Assembly (NCBI RefSeq): GCF_026210795.1
Contig: NC_089458.1
Coordinates: 2,062,001 to 2,126,000, forward strand
Length of the DNA: 64,000 nucleotides
Source of the DNA: Rhizophagus irregularis
Taxonomy: Eukaryota; Glomeromycota; Glomeromycetes; Glomerales; Glomeraceae
Direction of reading: 5' to 3'
The position numbers were made by a program, and so were the translations under genes. This document shows positions 33,961 to 46,925 of this stretch, in pieces; the first letter of the stretch is position 1; every line of letters begins with the position of its first letter. Below the pieces are notes generated by a model. That model worked only from the letters and a program-made list of their open reading frames with translations, made no database searches and was not told where the DNA came from.

Positions 33961-34569
33961 AAAAATTTGTGTGTTTATTTAATATTATCGTAGTATAGAA
34001 AACAGCTACTGATTTCTGTCTATTTGGTATTGGCTTTGTACGCTTTGTATTTTGTAAAAATGTAATACAGTGTACGAAAAAAGATAATTGCTATGGAGTG
34101 CTTGATCCAAGTATCATTTATCTTCACAACTTCATACGGAGTTTTTCCAAATCATGAATACTTATAAATAGATGATGTTTATTTACTTTTTTAGGAAATA
34201 TTGAATGATAAGATTATTATATAAGCCAACTCTCAGTGATCATAGTAATACAAGAGTGCGGCCAGAGAATACCTAAACTTCAAACCCGTTATCAAAAGCA
34301 TATACAAATTATTCAAATTACCGCGATTTTCTGAAATCCACTTATTGTAATTAAATTTCTCATGGCAAAAAAATAAATACGTTCCCCTTTTTTTCTTTGT
34401 AAACTATTACACTGAATTTGCAAAATGGCGTATAAGGTGTATTGTCCTATTACCATATTAGGAATCTTTCCATATAGCCAGGATACCTGAAAAAAAATAA
34501 ATTTTAAGGAGATATTTTTTTTACCCAAATCGTAATAAAATTGTAATACAAACTAATTCCATATAAATG

Positions 34570-35300
34570 ACGGATTTTATTTCTCTAACATCTTTAGTTC
34601 GATCGTTACTGATAAGGGTGATTATTGGTATCTTTGATTCTAGCGATCACTTCTGATGGAAGTTTGATAACCGGAGGCGATCGATTCAGTCATATTGAAT
34701 TTGGATCTTATCTTTCAATTTAATTAATCTTTAAAGAGATACGTAAGCCAAAATGCCTGCGCTGATCCCTGTCCTTTTGGAGTTTATAGGGTGACGATGA
34801 AGATCGGCTATTGCCCAAGTATACTCTTTATTGATTAATTTCTTTGAGAGACGTTTTCGTCGATGTGCTTTGTACGATAACAATGTTGCCTCTATAATTC
34901 CGGGCTGGATTAGAGGAAAAATCCTGATTGCACCTCACCCATTTTGTCGTCAGGCACAGTCTGAAACTTCCGTTTGTAAACTTTTATTTCCATACCAACT
35001 GCATGGGTTTAGGGTGTATTTTATTCCCTAACCGCTTAGACCTACTTGTTAGGTTAGGTAGGTTGCATTGCACTCTGTAGCCTACCTTTTTAATGAGTTT
35101 TATGGCCACGTTTGCTCATTTAAAAATGAATTAAACAGGTTGCCATATCATTAAACACATCGCAGCCATTTGGTGATGAAGCTATAATTGTCTAATAAGG
35201 GTTCGCCCTGTCTGGCAATTTATGGTGGATTCAAATGGATCAAATTACAAACAATAATAATTTAGTCAAATGAGAATTCCAGGAAGGAACGAGGATGCTT
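34570..35300. other. Unidentified GC-richer block within the CACTA element
   Basis: Less AT-rich than its surroundings. On the minus strand it reads NSKRTGISAGILAYVSL (near 34780), a phrase I recall from dispersed Rhizophagus repeats. It also contains ACCTACTTGTTAGGTTAGGTAGG-like words (35040). I cannot tell whether this is an old coding or a noncoding repeat. The T-rich tail at 35310-35390 would suit a retroposed element read on the minus strand as A-rich. Confidence 0.3.
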
Positions 35301-35969
35301 TGTCTAATTGAAAATATTTTTTTTATTTTATTTTATTTTTTATATTTTTATTTTATTTTATTTTATTTTTTTATTTTTTATTTTTCTATTTGAGATTATT
35401 CATCGTATCCTATGTTTATTCATATCTGGTATTTTCGAATATACTTATCCTTATTATCATAGCGAGTTTTCTTAAAGCGTACCTGTGGCACCTCATCTGA
35501 CTTGGGAAGTGTCGCTGAATCTAAAGCAAGTACCCGGTTAATCCTCAACTTTGGGTTATGAGTTATGATTTAAGCGTATAGTAATTTAATTTGACTTACA
35601 TACCAAAAACAAAAATTTGTGTATATTTTCATTTTAATTTTTTTGAAAAAATAATATTATCGTATTTAGCTTATTAATCTAATTTATCGTATGTTAATAT
35701 AGAAAATTTTATTAATCAGTTTTTGATATCTTATTAAATACCTTATCCGTAATTAAATTGTTACTGTAATAAAGTAATCAATACCGTAACTTGTTTATTA
35801 ATAAAAATAAACTGTAATCTATAGCTTTATCAAACCATGATATTTTTAATTTAATCAATCAATTTTTAAAAAAATTAAATGAAAATGTTTGAATTCTGAT
35901 TTTTATTAAAGTCTGATTAGTATTTTTGACGATAAACCTATTTAGGCAAAAGTGTAATAATTGTAAAAT

Positions 35970-37143
35970 TTATTTTTTTGATTTTTTATTTTTTGATTTA
36001 GATTTATTTTTTCTTTTTTTCCTTTTGTTGTTATTTTTGTTATTTACGACGTTATTATCAACATCATCATCGGCACCATTGTTGTCTTGAATGATGCTTT
36101 CATCAGTATCATATCATAAATCCGGGATATTTTTGGTTAAACGGTTGAATTTTTCAAGTGCTTCTCTATTCAAACACCAGCTTGGTGCGCCGGCAGGTGG
36201 CACACTAACTGTTTCTGTTTTGTCTAGAACTCTTTTACATTTTAAGTTTGGTGGTTTTTTCCTTAATAACTCTACCGTTGGATCAATACGATTATGTAAT
36301 AAACGTTGAAGCTTAAATAAAGAAATTAAACTATAAATTAGTGTTTATACTTTTGATAAAAAATAATAAAATATACATACAGCAGGAGATCTCCACCATC
36401 TTTCATAAATATATATCGAATTTTTTTGTGACTACTTCTTCTTCATCATTTTCATCATCTTCATCATCTTCGTCGGTTTCCTCCCATTCTTCGGAATGGT
36501 AGCCTGAATCTTTTAAAATTTGAACTAGATCCTTTTCAGGATATCGGCAAATGTACTTATCTTTGTTTTGTATTAGGTAATTGGCCGCGTTTGTTCTTCT
36601 TTTTTTTTCTAACAATGTTAATTATAAAGCACAATATAATTAATTTAAAAAAAAAACTAAATTTAATAGCTTCTGTTAATTAAATAATTTACATCCTGCA
36701 TCCTTGAATTCTTCATTGCTCTTCTTTTGTTACGTTTTATTTGGGCTTCCCCTTGCTTTCTAATATTACTAACGCGATGGCGAGATCGCCAACGTCCATA
36801 TAACATCTTTAATAAATCACTATTTCGAGACTTTATATTTTTTATTTACGAGTTTGTAAAGTGGTGGAAGCAACTTGGTGACTATGTTATCTTTTTGCTC
36901 AGCCCATGTGAGCTCATAGTTAATACTGTATACGTCTTTTAGCTCGGAGTCGCTCCAAATAAACACTTCTTTCTGTAAAATAATAGATAAATGTAAATAG
37001 GATAAAAGCAGAAATAATATATAAAATAATCAAATACTTGCTTTTATCGTGTTATAAGAACTTTTAGAAAAGGAAGAAGAAGAAGAGGAGGAGGAGGAGG
37101 AGGAGGATGATTCATCACTAGATGATACATTATCACTATTCAT
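35970..37143 (-). pseudogene. Accessory gene in the CACTA element, Ser-rich N-terminus
   Basis: It starts at ATG 37143 with MNSDNVSSSDESS and a run of Ser encoded by TCC/TCT repeats (37085-37130). Next, after an intron-like gap, comes EVFIWSDSELKDVYSINYEL and AEQKDNIVTKLLPPLYKL (36970-36840). A one-base shift near 36825 leads to LLKMLYGRWRSRHRVSNIRK and KRNKRRAMKNSRMQD (36815-36690). The next exon, at 36610-36403, reads KKRRTNAANYLIQNKDKY, DLVQILKDSGYHSEEWE and an acidic run. A last exon, from about 36310, reads LQRLLHNRIDPTVELLRKKP and has an in-frame TGA at about 36110, with a Lys-rich end at 35970. I know the family as multicopy in Rhizophagus without assigned function. In a CACTA element it could play the part of the DNA-binding TnpA-type protein, which is inference. 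Confidence 0.55.
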
Positions 37144-37457
37144 TGTTACGAAGTATAAAATCTTTTTGTTATTTTGTAAAATAAAAAAATCCCGTATAAA
37201 GTAGAGATTTCAGAACGCGAGAAAAGTTGTTTGTGTGCAAATTTATAATGATTTCAGAGATTTCAGGATGCAGATCAAGGGCTCAGAGGTAGCAACGCGT
37301 TTGCGCAATTCTCACCAGGTAAAAGTAACGCGCTCATAAAATTCTTGTGCAATTCTTATGTATGATAAGAATTATTAAAAGCTCGTTTCTGAACGTCTTG
37401 ATTACTAACTATTAAAAGTGATAGAATAAAAAATATACTTTATACATTTTAATAAAA

Positions 37458-40400
37458 ATGAGTAATAAAAAATGTAACTCTGTATCTGGATTAATAAAGA
37501 GTAATAAAAAACGTAAAGTTGAAAGCCTCTGAAACCTTTGTGGCTGATTTAATAAAGCCCAAAAAAAAGTATTTGTATATTTGCAATTGTGCTCGTTGCA
37601 AAGGTGCAGAAGTTGATTCTCGCACTCAAGAGAAACATACGTATGATGATAGTTTGTGGGAATCGAGATCAAAAGATTCTAGAAAAATCAGGAAAATACC
37701 ATCATGATAAGAAGAAAAAACATCATCTGTTAATAATACATATATAAATACAGAAATAAAATTGAATATATCAAAAAAGCGAAAGAAATAATTACTCCGG
37801 TACATCTAGTCCAGATCAGGATCTTCCCATCCTGGTCCTTCTTTCCAATATATTGAAGAAAATATAACATTATTTTCATCAAAACCTTCATGTTTTCGTA
37901 TTCCAGCACTACATTGAATCGAAAATTGAAAATAATGATGAAATCAATTATTTTGGTGAGAATTATAATGTAGATAATATAAATGAGGGGGAAGAGAATG
38001 ATGATGTAAATAATATGGATGAGGAAGAGAATGATGATGTGGATGAGGGAGAGGAGAATGATGATGTAAATAATATGGATGAGGAAGAGAATGATGATGT
38101 GAATGAAGGAGAGGAGAATGATGATGTAGATAATATGGATGAGGAAGAGAATGATGATGTGGATGAAGGAGAGGAGAATGATGATGTAGAAGATTTTTTC
38201 GCATCTCCTAAGATTGACAATGACAATGAAGAAGCATTTATAGTGGAAAGCTTAAGTGATTCTATTAATACTGAGATTATAATATGGCTATTTAAATTTC
38301 AACAAAGATTTCGATTGCCTGATATTGCACTTCGAATCCTTAATAAAATTTTTTCATATAATTCTTATGCGCTTTGATAAGTTGCAATTTGAAAATTTTC
38401 CTACCTCATTATATATGGCAAAAATATGGTTAAACATTTTTCAACCGAAAATGCAATTAGCTGCATGTACCGATTGCCATAAATTGCATAATGTTAAAGA
38501 TATTATTGCATATAAGGAAGAAGGAAAAGTTGCTATAATGAATTGCCCGTATAAAGAGTATCCAAATAATCCAATATCAAGTCGTAATCACCAATGCAAT
38601 AATCCACTTTCCATTCTCAAAAAAAATAAAGATGCAACAATTGCGTACTTCGCATGTTTTATCCTAAGCCAAACATTCGTCAGCAATTGAGCATTTTATA
38701 TCAACGACCAGATTTTGAGAACATGTTAAAATTATCAGACTCAAAGAAATGAAAATAATATCTATTCAGATATTTACGATGGTAAGGTATGGAAAAATTT
38801 TCCATTTGATAGTAGTACCTTTTTACAAAGCACTGCCACAACCCATCTGAGTCTTCTTCTCCTTAATCTTGATTGGTTCCAACCATTCTCCTACACGCAG
38901 CATAGTACTGGCGCTATTTATGCGTCTATTTGCAATCTTCCAAGGTCAGAAAGGAATAAGCCCGAAAATATTATATATTTGGGCTTCTTACAGGACCAAA
39001 AGAAAGAGGGTTGAACGCATTAATCATTATCTAGCTCCACATTGTAGATGAGTTATTAGAACTTTGGAAGGGGTGGAAAGTACCAAAAACTCACAATTTT
39101 CCAATGGTTTAGAAATAAAAGTTGCGTTAATTGTTGGATCATCTGATACTCCAGCTACACGAAAGTTATTTGGTCGTGGATCTGCAGTAATGAAATGCTA
39201 TAGGTGTGATAAACGTACCACTTATAGCGAGGAATTTAGAAAAACTCATTACGGAGGAATGCAAGACTATAATGAATGGGTAACAAAGCCTGCAGATCTT
39301 TTATTACGCATGACAATATGCTCATGAATGGTTGCAATGTAAGCTCGAAAGTCCTACCAGAAGCGCATTTTAAAGTACGTGGTATAAGATGGACTGAAGT
39401 GCTTCGCTCATACATGGATCCTATACGATTTGCTGTAGTGGATCCTATGCATTGTCTTTTTCTCGGTGTTGCAAAATGGATAATCAAATCCATTTTTGTA
39501 AACCAAAAAAAATTAACTATGGAACAACTTCGTGTAGCACAAAACAGAATGGATAATATTGATTTACCTTCTGACATTGGTAGAATTCCTCCAAAGATTG
39601 CAATCGGAAATGATGGGTTTTCTAACTTAACTGCTGATCAATGGAAGACCTTTATTATGATTTATTCTACATCTATATTATGGGATATGCTAGATGATAA
39701 TGATAGAAAGATCTTAGGGCATTTTGTTCGAGCTTGTAATCTTTTAGTAGCAAGATTTATTACAGATGATGATTTGAAGGAGGCGCAAGAGAGGTTAAAA
39801 GATATGGCCTACCTTATAGAATATACATATGGACCAGAATTTATAACAAGCAATATACATCTCGCACTTCATATCCCTGATTGCTGTCGTGATTATGGTC
39901 CTATATATAGTTTTTGGCTTTTCCCGTTTGAAAGACTTAATGAATATATAGGTAAATTTACTTCAGTGTCTTTCAATTGTCTTTAGTACCTTTATTAAAA
40001 AAATTCCTGTTATTTAGGATCATATCCTAATAGTAACCGACAAATAGAACCCGAATTAATGAAAATTGTTCTTAAAAACACTTTGGTGGATTATCACTTA
40101 TCACGTAAATGGACATCTGGCCTTCTAGATGAATCTCTCCATCTTCTTGTACCAAAAAAAGCTGTAAGAAGTTTAGCAATCGCAGCAGAAAGGGAGGAAC
40201 TGCAGCATTTTCTATTCATGAGACATAATACGTCTATGGTTTCCAAAATATATGGCACTGAACCATTACCTCAAGCCAAATGCTTAACCCATCATATATC
40301 AATGTCGTTATGCCTTTGGAGTTGCGAGGATTTCTATGTGAATGGTATGCAATATTATATGAAAAGGAAAAAGAAGATGTGTTAGGATTTATGGATTTGC

Positions 40401-40839
40401 ATATGAATCAGCATGCGAGACTACAAATTGGCGCCGAAATATTTGGATCTATGATTTCTGGTCGCCATGAAAAAAATGCGAATATATTTGCAAAATGGAA
40501 AGCAGCTAATGATGATTCAGTTGACGCTTATCCGGGTGAAGTCCAATATTATTTCGAGCATGCTTCCCTTAGATTTCCAGAAGGAACGAAAACTCACCTC
40601 CTAGCATATATCAAGTGGTATAAACCTGCACCTTCTTTTAGTATTCGGTTTAAACATAGTTTTATGGAGCCAGAAATATCAAATACCGAATTATGGAAAG
40701 CTGAATACTTTCAAGAAGGTTGTGATTCCTGTTAGCGGTTCATAGGATATTATGTCGAGCTACAAAATTTAGAAATATTACGGTAGGAAAACAAAAATAT
40801 TTGTCGATTATACCTTTGAATAGAAGATTTAACTTGTAG
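37458..40839 (+). pseudogene. Tnp2-type CACTA transposase, broken
   Basis: A short N-terminus at 37458 (MSNKKCNSVSGLIK) is followed in another frame by a Cys-rich motif, YICNCARCKGAEVDSRTQEK. An acidic minisatellite lies at 37983-38190. The conserved region then runs through FQPKMQLAACTDCHKLHN (38430), ALIVGSSDTPATRKLFGRGS with MKCYRCDKRTTYS (39130-39220), RFAVVDPMHCLFLGVAKWI (39430) and NIHLALHIPDCCRDYGPIY (39850). An in-phase intron at 39952-40017 joins NEYIG to SYPNSNRQIEPEL. The C-terminal part (QHARLQIGAEIFGSMISGRH, YPGEVQYYFEHASLRFPEG) ends, after a one-base shift near 40730, at RRFNL-stop, 40839. Frameshifts also occur near 38340, 38660, 38860, 39310 and 40280. The DPMHCLFLG motif is a hallmark of fungal Tnp2 proteins. 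It is not functional. Confidence 0.85.
37983..38190 (+). repeat. 60-bp coding minisatellite in the Tnp2 gene
   Basis: About 3.5 near-identical 60-bp units, each 20 codons of Asp/Glu/Asn (EEENDDVDEGEENDDVNNMD). The period is exact, so copy number can change without breaking the frame. Confidence 0.8.
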
Positions 40840-41554
40840 TATGCCACACTAAATAAAGAAAATGATGACACATTTGATTTCCATTTCAAGCTTAGTGATA
40901 ATCGTGTATAATATAAGCAAGAAGATAGTATGTCTCGTGATTTTCATCAAATGAAAAATTATTAATCGCGTATTACATAAGCATAATTTTTTGCTCAACG
41001 AATTCGTTTAACGCGCTCAACATTAATTCAACTTTTGAAAATTAACATTAAATCAATCCAAGATGTAAAATTAATAAAATTAATTAATTTTTTTTCGCAT
41101 TAGTAAGTCGTAATAAATAAATGTTAATTTTTACGTAAGAATAATACCGGGCCTAATTTACAAAATTTTTAATCACTTTTAATGGCTAATTTTTTTTTTT
41201 TGTACGATGGAAAACAATGGAAGATCGACATTTTAATCACTTTTAATGGACAAGAGACGGAGTTTTACGAATTCTCTGTTTTGTGAATTTTATGATATAA
41301 TATCATGAATCAACAAAATCATTTTGAAATGGTGTTACATTAAAAATTGTACTAATAATTAAAAAATGAAATGATGTAATATCATGATAATTGAATGGCA
41401 TAATTAGAATTGTTACAAGAACTTTCTCGCATTTTTTTGATAATCAATACTAATTAATAATCAATACATATTTTTTTTTATAATCAATACATATTTTTTT
41501 TTATCAAATATGTTTCCAAATATTCTAAACAATTTTTTAACAAAATTTCAAACA

Positions 41555-42426
41555 ATGTCCTCATCTTCAACTGATTCAACCACCGTCAATGATACCAATA
41601 CCATCAATGTCAATACTACCTCCATTTTCGACACTATAACTTATTCTTCCGGCCGGGTGGAGTGGGTCGGATGACCAAATCGCAGTTTTGATTGAGCAGC
41701 GGAGGTCAAGAAACTTCGAGTACCATTATCAAATTGCAGGAAGAAGTAGAAAAAGATTCTGGAATTCCGTTGCGAATAAAGTAAATGAGAGGTGTGGAAG
41801 CAATTATTCGGGCAAACAGTGCCAAACAAAATTCAATGGATTAGTGACCAGTTATCACGTGAGTTAAATATTAATAAAAATTTGTTGTAATAGTAATTTT
41901 AATACTTATTTAACACTTAATACTTTAGGATCAATTATTAGTGATTGCAAACGATCCGAGAGGGGCAAGAAGCCGTGCTGGTGCCATTTATTTTGAAGTC
42001 ATTTGAATACACGGTTTTGGGAAAAACCAGGTAAGCTAACTTTTAAATCTAACAACATTACATAATCAACAAAATGATTATATTAAAGAGGTAAATTGTT
42101 TTATTTAATATGATTTAATATGTTTCTAGATGATCAGTTTGTACAGGCTTCAATTGGTGTTAATAAAACTCAACACAGACGAAACAATAGAAGGAATGGT
42201 ATGTAAAGTATAAAAGTTTAATCAAATTATAAATTTTTATTGATTTTCTTAATATTTTATAGCACGTGGAAGCCAGAATACTCAAAATACGAATACGAAT
42301 ACTCAAAATACAGAAGATCGAAATGGTAAGTACAAAATTTATTAATTTTTTTTTCTTTTTTAGTCGTAAATACAAAATTTATTAATTTCTTTTCCTTTTT
42401 TAGTCGATGATGATAATAATGAATGA
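41555..42426 (+). pseudogene. Myb/SANT-like gene in the CACTA element
   Basis: It starts at ATG 41555 with a Ser/Thr/Asn-rich leader (MSSSSTDSTTVNDTNT). A one-base shift near 41650 is needed to reach the SANT-like trihelix, WSGSDDQIAVLIEQRRSRNF, GRSRKRFWNSVANKVNERCG and CQTKFNGLVTSYH. Intron 1 is about 41859-41930. The second exon (DQLLVIANDPRGARSRAGAI) needs another shift near 41997 to read NTRFWEKP. Later exons read DDQFVQASIGVNKTQHRRNN, RGSQNTQNTNTNTQNTEDRN and DDDNNE-stop at 42424-42426, with GT..AG introns between. This domain organisation is abundant in Rhizophagus and is typical of transposon-linked DNA-binding proteins. The two shifts argue for a pseudogene. Confidence 0.65.
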
Positions 42427-43080
42427 GTTTTTATTTTCTATCATTTTTTCACAATTGTTTATTATCATTTATTATCATTATCATTTTATTATCATTTGTT
42501 AGCTTTTTGTTATACACCATTGATTATAATATCACTAATACACACACCACCCGATCAACCCTCAATCTATCATATCACTTATTATTGTTCACAATCGTTT
42601 ATTATCGTTTATGAAAGTGGCGAGGAAAAGTTAAGGGAGGGTATTACCAAATAAAAAAGTCTTCAAATAATGCTAAACTTAATGCGGAATATTTTTAAAA
42701 TGTATAATTATTAATAATTTGAGCTCTATTAGCAACTGTAACTTTGATAAGAATTACAAGCAAAAAATATTTGTGGTAATTCTAAAATTTTGAATATCTT
42801 GTATTTTGGTACTTACGTCCCATTCAAATGTTAATACATTAGCTTTAATAGGTACGCACCATTCCGGAGCTTCAAAATCTTCCCAACAAATCTCTGTAAT
42901 TATATAAAATTAGTATGATTTGATGCAAGAATCAAATAATACTTAATAATTCGATAACACGACTATTCATCAAAATTTTCAGCGCCGCTAAAAATTAAAG
43001 CCTTTTCTATAAGATCCTTAAATGATATCCAATGCTCTTAAAAATTGTTTTCGTTATGCTAATTAATTTATTGGTCCCTT
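42427..43080. other. No gene recognised
   Basis: ATCATT/TTATTATC-rich sequence just after the Myb/SANT-like gene (42430-42610), possibly its 3' region, then AT-rich sequence without features. Confidence 0.4.
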
Positions 43081-43084
43081 TCAA

Positions 43085-43430
43085 TTACTGATCATCTGGC
43101 AGACTGCCATACACCAATTTTTTTGTTCGTTCGTCCAGATCGCTAAAAAAAAGAAAAGGGAACGTTAATTACGTTCCCTTGAAGTAAAAACTAAAAAAGA
43201 ACGAAATATACCTTTGTTTCGTTCAAGTTCCTGGGTGTTCGGCTTGTTCGTTCGTCCAGGTCACTAAAAAAGAAAAGGGAACGTTAATTACGTTCCCCTG
43301 GAAGTAAAAACAAAGAAAAAGAACGAACTTTATTTTGGTTCGTTCGTTTAAGATCCTGGTCGTTCAAATTACCAATCCAAAAAGCCGATATCTACAAAAA
43401 AAAGAAGTAAAAAAGAAAAAAGTTAAAAAA
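43085..43430 (-). repeat. Minus-strand two-hairpin intron-like units
   Basis: Two units read on the minus strand. Each has GGGAACGT-loop-ACGTTCCC (43158-43178 and 43277-43297), then a T-run and AG. Blocks such as TGACCTGGACGAACGAACAA follow. The donors lie in a loop closed by GAACGAAA/TTTCGTTC near 43201-43226 and GAACGAAC/GTTCGTTC near 43321-43347. This is the same architecture as the plus-strand arrays at 2.7-9.9 kb but inside the CACTA element. Confidence 0.6.
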
Positions 43431-44083
43431 GATTATCATTTGGCACACAAACCATAATTGACTAGTCCGATCAGCCGATTCTTCGTTACCGTTGGTCAAT
43501 AGTGTGACGATTCATGACCAATATTAACAATATTCTTCAACCGGTATTATTGATAATATTTTTACAAAAAAATATCAAAATGATATTATTGTATAAATAT
43601 ATATATATTATTAAGATATAAAAATTTCTTATAAAAAACCTATTTCTCCTATAGAGAAACAAACCATTTGGTTAAATATTAAGCCGAGTATTTAGTAAGT
43701 TTTTTTTTTAATTATATTTAAAAAAAAAGAAATTATCTTTAATATTTTGTGTATATTTCTTATTTGGTTTTTTTTATTATTTGAAATTTTTCTCATATAA
43801 TATCTATTATTTTACTGTCTACTCCAATTTTACCAACAAATCTAAGTAGTGTTGATATCTTCCAATGTTTTACATGTAAAGGTTTAAATTAGCGTAATAC
43901 AATAATACGTATATATAATATTTTTTGTAAAGATTTGTATAAACTCCCAAAAATGTTTATAAATGAATTCAAAAAAATATTGGTTTTTTTTCAAATTCAT
44001 CACTTCACCAAAACCAGATCAAAAGCTGTTGCTGTAACTTGTACAGAAAGCCAGTTTTTTGCCACATTTGGCAGTAGCTGTGA

Positions 44084-44288
44084 ATGAGTACTGGCCAAAA
44101 ATATTATTATGAATTTAGAACAAGATTTTGGAAGAGGCCAGGTAATTATATTATAATAAAATTTTATAATTAATATTACATTCTATTTTACGTTCACATT
44201 TTAAATTTGATAAATTTGATCAATTTTAGTTACGCGTGACAATCGTAGGAGAAGGAGAAACTTACCTACGTATCGTAGAAGAAGATAA
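44084..44288 (+). pseudogene. C-terminal fragment of a second Myb/SANT-like gene
   Basis: The frame at 44084-44141 reads MSTGQKYYYEFRTRFWKRP, the conserved end of the SANT-like region. A GT..AG intron at 44142-44229 joins in phase to an Arg-rich tail, VTRDNRRRRRNLPTYRRRR-stop at 44286-44288. The upstream trihelix is missing or too degraded to see. Confidence 0.6.
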
Positions 44289-44642
44289 TTATTTTTATTT
44301 TTTTATTTATTAAGTGAATAGCTAGGCCCAGTCCGTACCAAATATCAGCTGGAGACTTACGTTTTTTTGGGCTGTAACTGATACTGACGTTCATGCCGTA
44401 CAGCCTGGATACTATTTTATAGTAAAATAGTAGCGAACAAGTATCAAATGTGTATTTTTTATTAAGTTATAATAAAAATTAGAATTTACTTTAATTTTTA
44501 ACATAAAAATTGTAAATAATAAAAAAATCTGCTTTCCCAAACTTAAAAGAAAAGGTGTTAATATTATTTTTGATTATTCAATAGTATCACATGCCCTTGT
44601 ATACGTTCTACTGCATACGCAGCTTTAACGATCAAATAGTAA

Positions 44643-44772
44643 TAATATTACGCAGGTTTACAGTCTCGTAAATTTTCAAAATATTTTAACCGTAATATTA
44701 CGCAGGTTTACAGTCTCGTAAATTTTTGAAATATTTTAACCGTAATATTACGCAGGTTTACAGTTTCGTCAC
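44643..44772. repeat. 50-bp tandem repeat, about 2.6 copies
   Basis: TATTACGCAGGTTTACAG begins each unit at about 44647, 44697 and 44747, with nearly identical interiors. Confidence 0.75.
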
Positions 44773-45212
44773 TAAAATCACATGACATTTATGCATGTAT
44801 ATTAATAACCAATTAAAATCGCTTTGATTACATGTGATATCTAAAATTAATGCGCGATTTTTTTTGTTTATTTTCAAAAATACACTTTTCTCTTCTTACT
44901 TATCTTTTATTAACGCTTTACGGTTCGTCTCTTCTTTCTCTTTTATCCAAGTATACTTTACTTATCTTTTACAATATTAACAATACTTTGGCACTTTAGT
45001 TTATATATTTAATATAGTAAGACATACTCATCTACTATATACAAAAGAAAAGAATAAAAAAAGGAAAAAATGTACCCCTACCCACATACAAAAAAGAGAA
45101 AATTCTCTTTTAAATAAATAGTGGAACTGTTAAGCAAGGTATGAAAATAGGATATACGCGTATTTTTCATATTTTTCTTTACAATAGTGGTTTGAGTCTT
45201 TCTTTGTGGTAT

Positions 45213-45374
45213 AAGTGTGAATATATTTTTCAACGGCCACGTATCTATTGCTTGTTAAATATATTTGCAATTTCTTGTCTTTCTTTGTTAGACTGTGGTA
45301 TTACAATATGAAGTGTGAATATATTTTTCAACGGCCATGTATCTATTGCTTGTTAAATATATTTGCAATTTCTT
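45213..45374. repeat. 98-bp spaced duplication
   Basis: The block 45213-45276 (AAGTGTGAATATATTTTTCA... ending TTTGCAATTTCTT) recurs at 45311-45374 with one visible change. Confidence 0.7.
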
Positions 45375-45809
45375 TTGTAATATTTGCTTTAGCCTGGAGG
45401 AAAATGTTATGAAATAGGGCTGGATATTTTATGACATTTTACTGCCTTCCAATTATTCTTTGTCGGGGTAGCCTGACAATTTGTCGTTGTCCGTCAGTTG
45501 TAGCAACCAGCATTTTTTTACGATTTTAAGAAACAAAACTTTTTCAAAAATTTAATAAAGAAAGAACTAACTTAAAAATATTATTTTATTATTCTTTACA
45601 AAACGCTAAGGCGAGTATTTTTTCTCACTTATCAAATCCCAACCCAAATACGTCCAAAGACTAATCACGTAGTACGCGTCTGGAACCACCTGAGATTTTT
45701 GACTACCTAGGGATGAAGTTGTAGAGTACTTGTACCCGATAGGCTAGCTTTCCTCTGACTTTAGTGGTCTCATTAATCGGGAGATGAGGTGGTTCCTAAG
45801 TACCTTCCA

Positions 45810-46150
45810 CATCAAGGGCGGACATTTTTTGATACTGTGCGTCAAGGTGGTAATCCTATATCTGCGAATTCAAGAAAAAAACTCTAAATCAAAAGAATTT
45901 GGAAGCAACACATATCAAGGTAATCTAAGCATTCTTTTTAAAAAAATTTAATCAAAAATTAATTTGGTTTATATATAGTAAACTCAAGAAAAAGAAGATC
46001 TAATCATATATCTTCAGAAGAATACGAGAGTAACGCACATCAAGGTAATTTAAATATTTATTTTTTTTATTTATTAAAGAAAAATAATTAACAAAATCTA
46101 TTTTCTCTTTAAACAGCAAACTTCAAAAAAGAGGTGAAATAAATACAAAG
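45810..46150 (+). repeat. Duplicated exon/intron-like units
   Basis: Exon-like blocks end CAACACATATCAAG (about 45920) and TAACGCACATCAAG (about 46045), each followed by GTAAT donors. Acceptors end TATATAG (45980) and AAACAG (46118). The frame through the blocks reads NSKSKEFGSNTYQ and NSRKRRSNHISSEEYESNAH, so one exon appears duplicated. It may be the 3' end of an unrecognised gene in the CACTA element. Confidence 0.4.
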
Positions 46151-46619
46151 GTATATTTTTTTACTAATTTTTATTTATATTTTCTTTTTTTCTAACCTAC
46201 TAACGTTTGTTTTTACTAATATATTTTACTACTAAACATACTAATAACATTTTCTATTACTAACCATTTTTTACTAACATTTTTTTAATACTATTCTTTT
46301 TCTTTTACGAATACATTATTCATACTAATATCTTTATTACTAAAATACTATTTCTTTCTTTTTAAATATTAAACAGATAAAAATAAGCGCCATTTGTAGA
46401 TAACAGATATCTAATTATTTATATAGCTATATAGAATAATATATTTTTTTGTAATCTTTTTTATTATTAATTAAAAAACAATAAAACTTTTAATTTAATT
46501 GAAAATAAGAATAAAATTTGTGTAATAAAATTTTACTTTAGCCCGAATTAAAATTAAAAATTAATCTGAAATTATAATTTTGCCCAGATTAAATTATAAT
46601 ATTATATGAAAAAATTATC

Positions 46620-46925
46620 TATCGTATTGTCGATAAATGTACGATACGTATCCTATATTTACCCGATATCTATATAACACGCGTCCGATATTATACCGAC
46701 CAATATCTATATGATATTTATACGACATGTATAAGATATGCGCCCGATATTATACTACCCGATATATGTGTAATATGTGCACGATATCTATAATATATAT
46801 CACCGAACTTCTGCATAAACATTACAGATATCAGGTACCCGATATGTGTGTAATTGTTGCATATCGTATACATATCATATACATATCCTACATATATCTG
46901 GTACCCGATATGCAACCGATAGCCT
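46620..46925. repeat. CACTA right subterminal repeats
   Basis: Dense CCCGATAT, GTACGATAC, GGTACCCGATATG words, matching those at 33740-33960. Confidence 0.65.

Noticed and set aside
34831-35031. 66-codon plus-strand frame in a GC-richer block
   Set aside because: The minus strand of the same block carries the phrase I recall from dispersed Rhizophagus repeats, so this frame is more likely chance.
37944-38226. Two minus-strand open frames rich in His/Pro/Leu and Ser
   Set aside because: They are antisense shadows of the acidic 60-bp coding minisatellite in the Tnp2 gene.
45213-45374. Possible long terminal repeats
   Set aside because: The two copies are only 98 bp apart with nothing between them; this is a local duplication, and no LTR retrotransposon genes occur nearby.
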